Shown here: positions 61,990-64,000 of the stretch, in pieces
Layout of the letters: each line of letters opens with the position of its first letter
Numbering within the stretch: the stretch's first letter is position 1
Origin: Bradyrhizobiaceae bacterium
GTDB lineage: Bacteria > Pseudomonadota > Alphaproteobacteria > Rhizobiales > Xanthobacteraceae
DNA: 64,000 nt
Assembly: GCA_020853885.1 (NCBI GenBank)
Contig: JADYXZ010000010.1
Span: 124,001 to 188,000 of the forward strand
Direction: 5' to 3'
Position numbers and translations under genes: made by a program
Notes under the pieces: generated by a model
What the model was told of the DNA's origin: nothing
The model's database searches: none
What the model saw: only the letters and a program-made list of their open reading frames with translations

Positions 61990-64000
61990 ATGCCCTCGAA
62001 GTCCAAGACCGCAAAGCCCGCGAAGCGCGCGGCTGCCGCCAAGGCCACCGTGCCTGCGAAAGTCTCGAAGCCGTTCCCCGCGAGGGCGCCGAAACCTGCC
62101 GTTCCGGCGAAACCCGCCGCCGCGCCCGTCAAGGCCGGCAAGGGGAACGGCCACGTCTTTCTGGTGGACGGCTCGTCCTACATTTTCCGCGCCTATTTCG
62201 CGATGTTCAAAGCCGCGCAGTCGCGCGGCCGCGCCTTCACGCGCTCCGACGGCCTGCCGGTCGGCGCGGTGATGACCTTCTGCAACATGCTGTGGAAGCT
62301 GATGCGCGAGGGCATCGACGGCGTGAAGCCGACCCACATCGCGGTCGTGTTCGACGCCTCGGGCGAAGGCTACCGCAACGAGATCTACCCCGAATACAAG
62401 GCGAACCGCGACGACCCGCCGGACGATCTCGTGCCGCAGTTCCCGCTGATGCGCGAGGCGGTGAAGGCGTTCGGGCTGACGCCGATCGAGCTCGACGGCT
62501 ACGAGGCCGACGACCTGATCGCCACCTATGCCCGCGAGGCGCTCGACCAGGGCGCGGACGTGACGATCGTCGCCGGCGACAAGGACCTGATGCAGCTCAT
62601 CCGGCCGGGCATCCAGATGTACGACCCGATGCCGGGGCGCGAGCGCTGGGTCGGGCCGAAGGAGGTCGAGGAGAAATTCGGCGTGCCGCCGGAGAAGGTC
62701 GCCGAGGTGCAGTCGCTCGCCGGCGACAGCACCGACAACGTGCCGGGCGTGCCGGGCATCGGTATCAAGACCGCGGCGCAGCTCATCAACGAATACGGCG
62801 ATCTGGAAACGCTGCTCGCCCGGGCGAGCGAGATCAAGCAGGAGAAGCGGCGGCAGTCGCTGATCGAGTTCGCCGAGCAGGCGCGCATCTCGAAGAGGCT
62901 TGTGCTCCTCGACGACAAATCGCCGGTCGAGCTCAAGGTGGACGATTTCAAAGTCGACCACACGATCGAGCCGAAGCAGCTCGTCGCCTTCCTCAAGGCG
63001 ATGGAGTTCAACTCGCTCACCAAACGCGTCGCCGAGGCGCACGGGCTCAATGCCGAGGAAGTCATGCCCGACGCGCGGCTCGCCCCGGGCGGCGCGGGCG
63101 TGGCAGCGGTGGTTGCCGGAGAAGAGCCCGCCGAGGCCGAGAAAGCGCCAAAGACGCGCGGGGCGGCCCCGCGCGAAGAGAAGGCGACGCATCCCGCCGG
63201 CGAGCTGACGCCGCAGGCGCTCGCCGCCGCACGCGCGCGCGAAGCCAAAGCGACGCCGTGCGACCGCTCGCGCTACGAGACGATCGTCGATCTCGGACGC
63301 CTCGACGCCTGGATGGCGAAGGCGAAGGAAGCGGGCTTCGTCGCCGTGGACACGGAGACGAACTCGCTCGATCCGATGCAGGCGGAACTCGTCGGCGTGT
63401 CGCTTGCGCTCGCGCCGAACGAAGCCTGCTATATCCCGATCAGCCACAAGGGCGCGGGCGAAGGACTGTTCAGCGAAGGCTTGCTGCCGGGGCAGCTTCC
63501 GATCCGCGACGTGCTCGCGCGACTCAAGCCCGTGTTCGAGGACCTGAGCGTCCTCAAGATCGGACAGAACCTGAAATACGACTGGCTCGTGCTTGCGCGG
63601 CACGGCATCGAAGTCTCGCCGATCGACGACACGATGCTGATCTCCTACGCGCTCGACGCCGGCAAAGGCGGGCACGGCATGGACCGCCTCGCGCTCGAGC
63701 ATCTCAACCACACCTGCATCGCCTTCGAGGACGTCGCGGGCAAGGGCAAGGCGCAGGTCGCGTTCGACCGCGTGCCCATCGACAAGGCCGCTGAATATTC
63801 GGCGGAAGATGCCGACGTCACGTTACGGCTCTGGCGCGTGCTCAAGCCGCGGCTCGTCGCCGAGCGCATGGACACCGTCTATGAGACGCTGGAACGGCCG
63901 ATGCCGTTGGTGCTCGCGCGCATGGAGCGGCGCGGCATTGCGATCGACCGGGCGATGCTGGCGCGGCTATCGGGCGAGTTCGCGCAGGGTATCGCGCGGC
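61990..64000 (+). CDS. polA: DNA polymerase I, N-terminal two thirds (runs off window)
   Basis: The first 670 codons are visible. A Lys/Ala/Pro-rich tail (1-50) leads to the 5' nuclease domain (HVFLVDGSSYIFRAYFAMF to about 340, with TPIELDGYEADDLIATYA and LAGDSTDNVPGVPGIG). A linker follows, then the 3'-5' exonuclease domain with the active motif VDTETNSLD near residue 454, KIGQNLKYDW and YSAEDADVTLRLW. Active-site acidic residues of the proofreading domain are intact. The polymerase domain lies beyond base 64000. The start codon ATG 61990 has no strong Shine-Dalgarno. Confidence 0.96.
   Translation, partial: MPSKSKTAKPAKRAAAAKATVPAKVSKPFPARAPKPAVPAKPAAAPVKAGKGNGHVFLVDGSSYIFRAYFAMFKAAQSRGRAFTRSDGLPVGAVMTFCNMLWKLMREGIDGVKPTHIAVVFDASGEGYRNEIYPEYKANRDDPPDDLVPQFPLMREAVKAFGLTPIELDGYEADDLIATYAREALDQGADVTIVAGDKDLMQLIRPGIQMYDPMPGRERWVGPKEVEEKFGVPPEKVAEVQSLAGDSTDNVPGVPGIGIKTAAQLINEYGDLETLLARASEIKQEKRRQSLIEFAEQARISKRLVLLDDKSPVELKVDDFKVDHTIEPKQLVAFLKAMEFNSLTKRVAEAHGLNAEEVMPDARLAPGGAGVAAVVAGEEPAEAEKAPKTRGAAPREEKATHPAGELTPQALAAARAREAKATPCDRSRYETIVDLGRLDAWMAKAKEAGFVAVDTETNSLDPMQAELVGVSLALAPNEACYIPISHKGAGEGLFSEGLLPGQLPIRDVLARLKPVFEDLSVLKIGQNLKYDWLVLARHGIEVSPIDDTMLISYALDAGKGGHGMDRLALEHLNHTCIAFEDVAGKGKAQVAFDRVPIDKAAEYSAEDADVTLRLWRVLKPRLVAERMDTVYETLERPMPLVLARMERRGIAIDRAMLARLSGEFAQGIAR

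Overview
The window is a gene-dense, GC-rich stretch of an alphaproteobacterial chromosome. It most likely comes from a member of the Hyphomicrobiales (Rhizobiales), in the Xanthobacteraceae/Nitrobacteraceae neighbourhood. This placement is inferred from the rpmH-rnpA-yidC-engB-argB order, CycM-type membrane cytochrome c, DnaX with a degenerate zinc module, a tad/cpa pilus locus and palindromic intergenic repeats of the kind seen in these genomes. No rRNA, CRISPR array, prophage or insertion sequence was found.

Layout. 1-6 kb (minus strand): the front part of a UGSC-family protein whose reading frame crosses an in-frame TGA followed by a bacterial SECIS-like hairpin, so it is probably a selenoprotein; then a secreted DUF3089 hydrolase, a small membrane protein, a luciferase-like monooxygenase, tRNA-Arg(ACG) and an orphan histidine kinase. 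6-18 kb (plus strand): rpmH-rnpA-yidC, a DUF4160/DUF2442 pair, an ABC-F ATPase, engB, argB, a DUF1036 protein, a HAD nucleotidase, then dapD, a HicB/HicA-like pair and dapE. On the opposite strand are hdeD, a cytochrome b561 and a MarR regulator with a clear operator. 19-31 kb: a truA-GNAT-fmt-def translation-quality operon, rmuC, ampG, the recR-ybaB-dnaX-ffs cluster, HIT/NudC, pheA-kdsB and cycM. 31-43 kb: a Yej-type peptide ABC transporter with two tandem binding proteins, a Nudix hydrolase, a hydroxyacid dehydrogenase, and an operon of leucyl aminopeptidase, MarR-like protein and NlpC/P60 peptidase.

43.8-55.8 kb is a complete Tad (Flp) pilus locus. The minus-strand operon runs from two pilin genes through cpaA, cpaB, cpaC, cpaD, cpaE/tadZ, tadA, tadB and tadC. 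tadD converges from the other side. A divergent plus-strand group holds a stand-alone secretin N-domain protein and TadE- and TadG-like pseudopilins. The second pilin has lysine where the family has its near-invariant glutamate. 55.8-64 kb: a phosphomannomutase/phosphoglucomutase, a retropepsin-like protease, the HrpB helicase, a membrane acyltransferase, and the front of polA, which runs off the right edge.

Palindromic repeats sit in many intergenic gaps. Two are inverted copies of one 102-bp element; another type sits between convergent gene pairs; one supplies part of the apparent N-terminus of the DUF1036 gene. The most notable points are the candidate selenoprotein, the atypical second pilin, the toxin-antitoxin-like pairs placed inside housekeeping operons, and the MarR promoter that appears to give a leaderless message.
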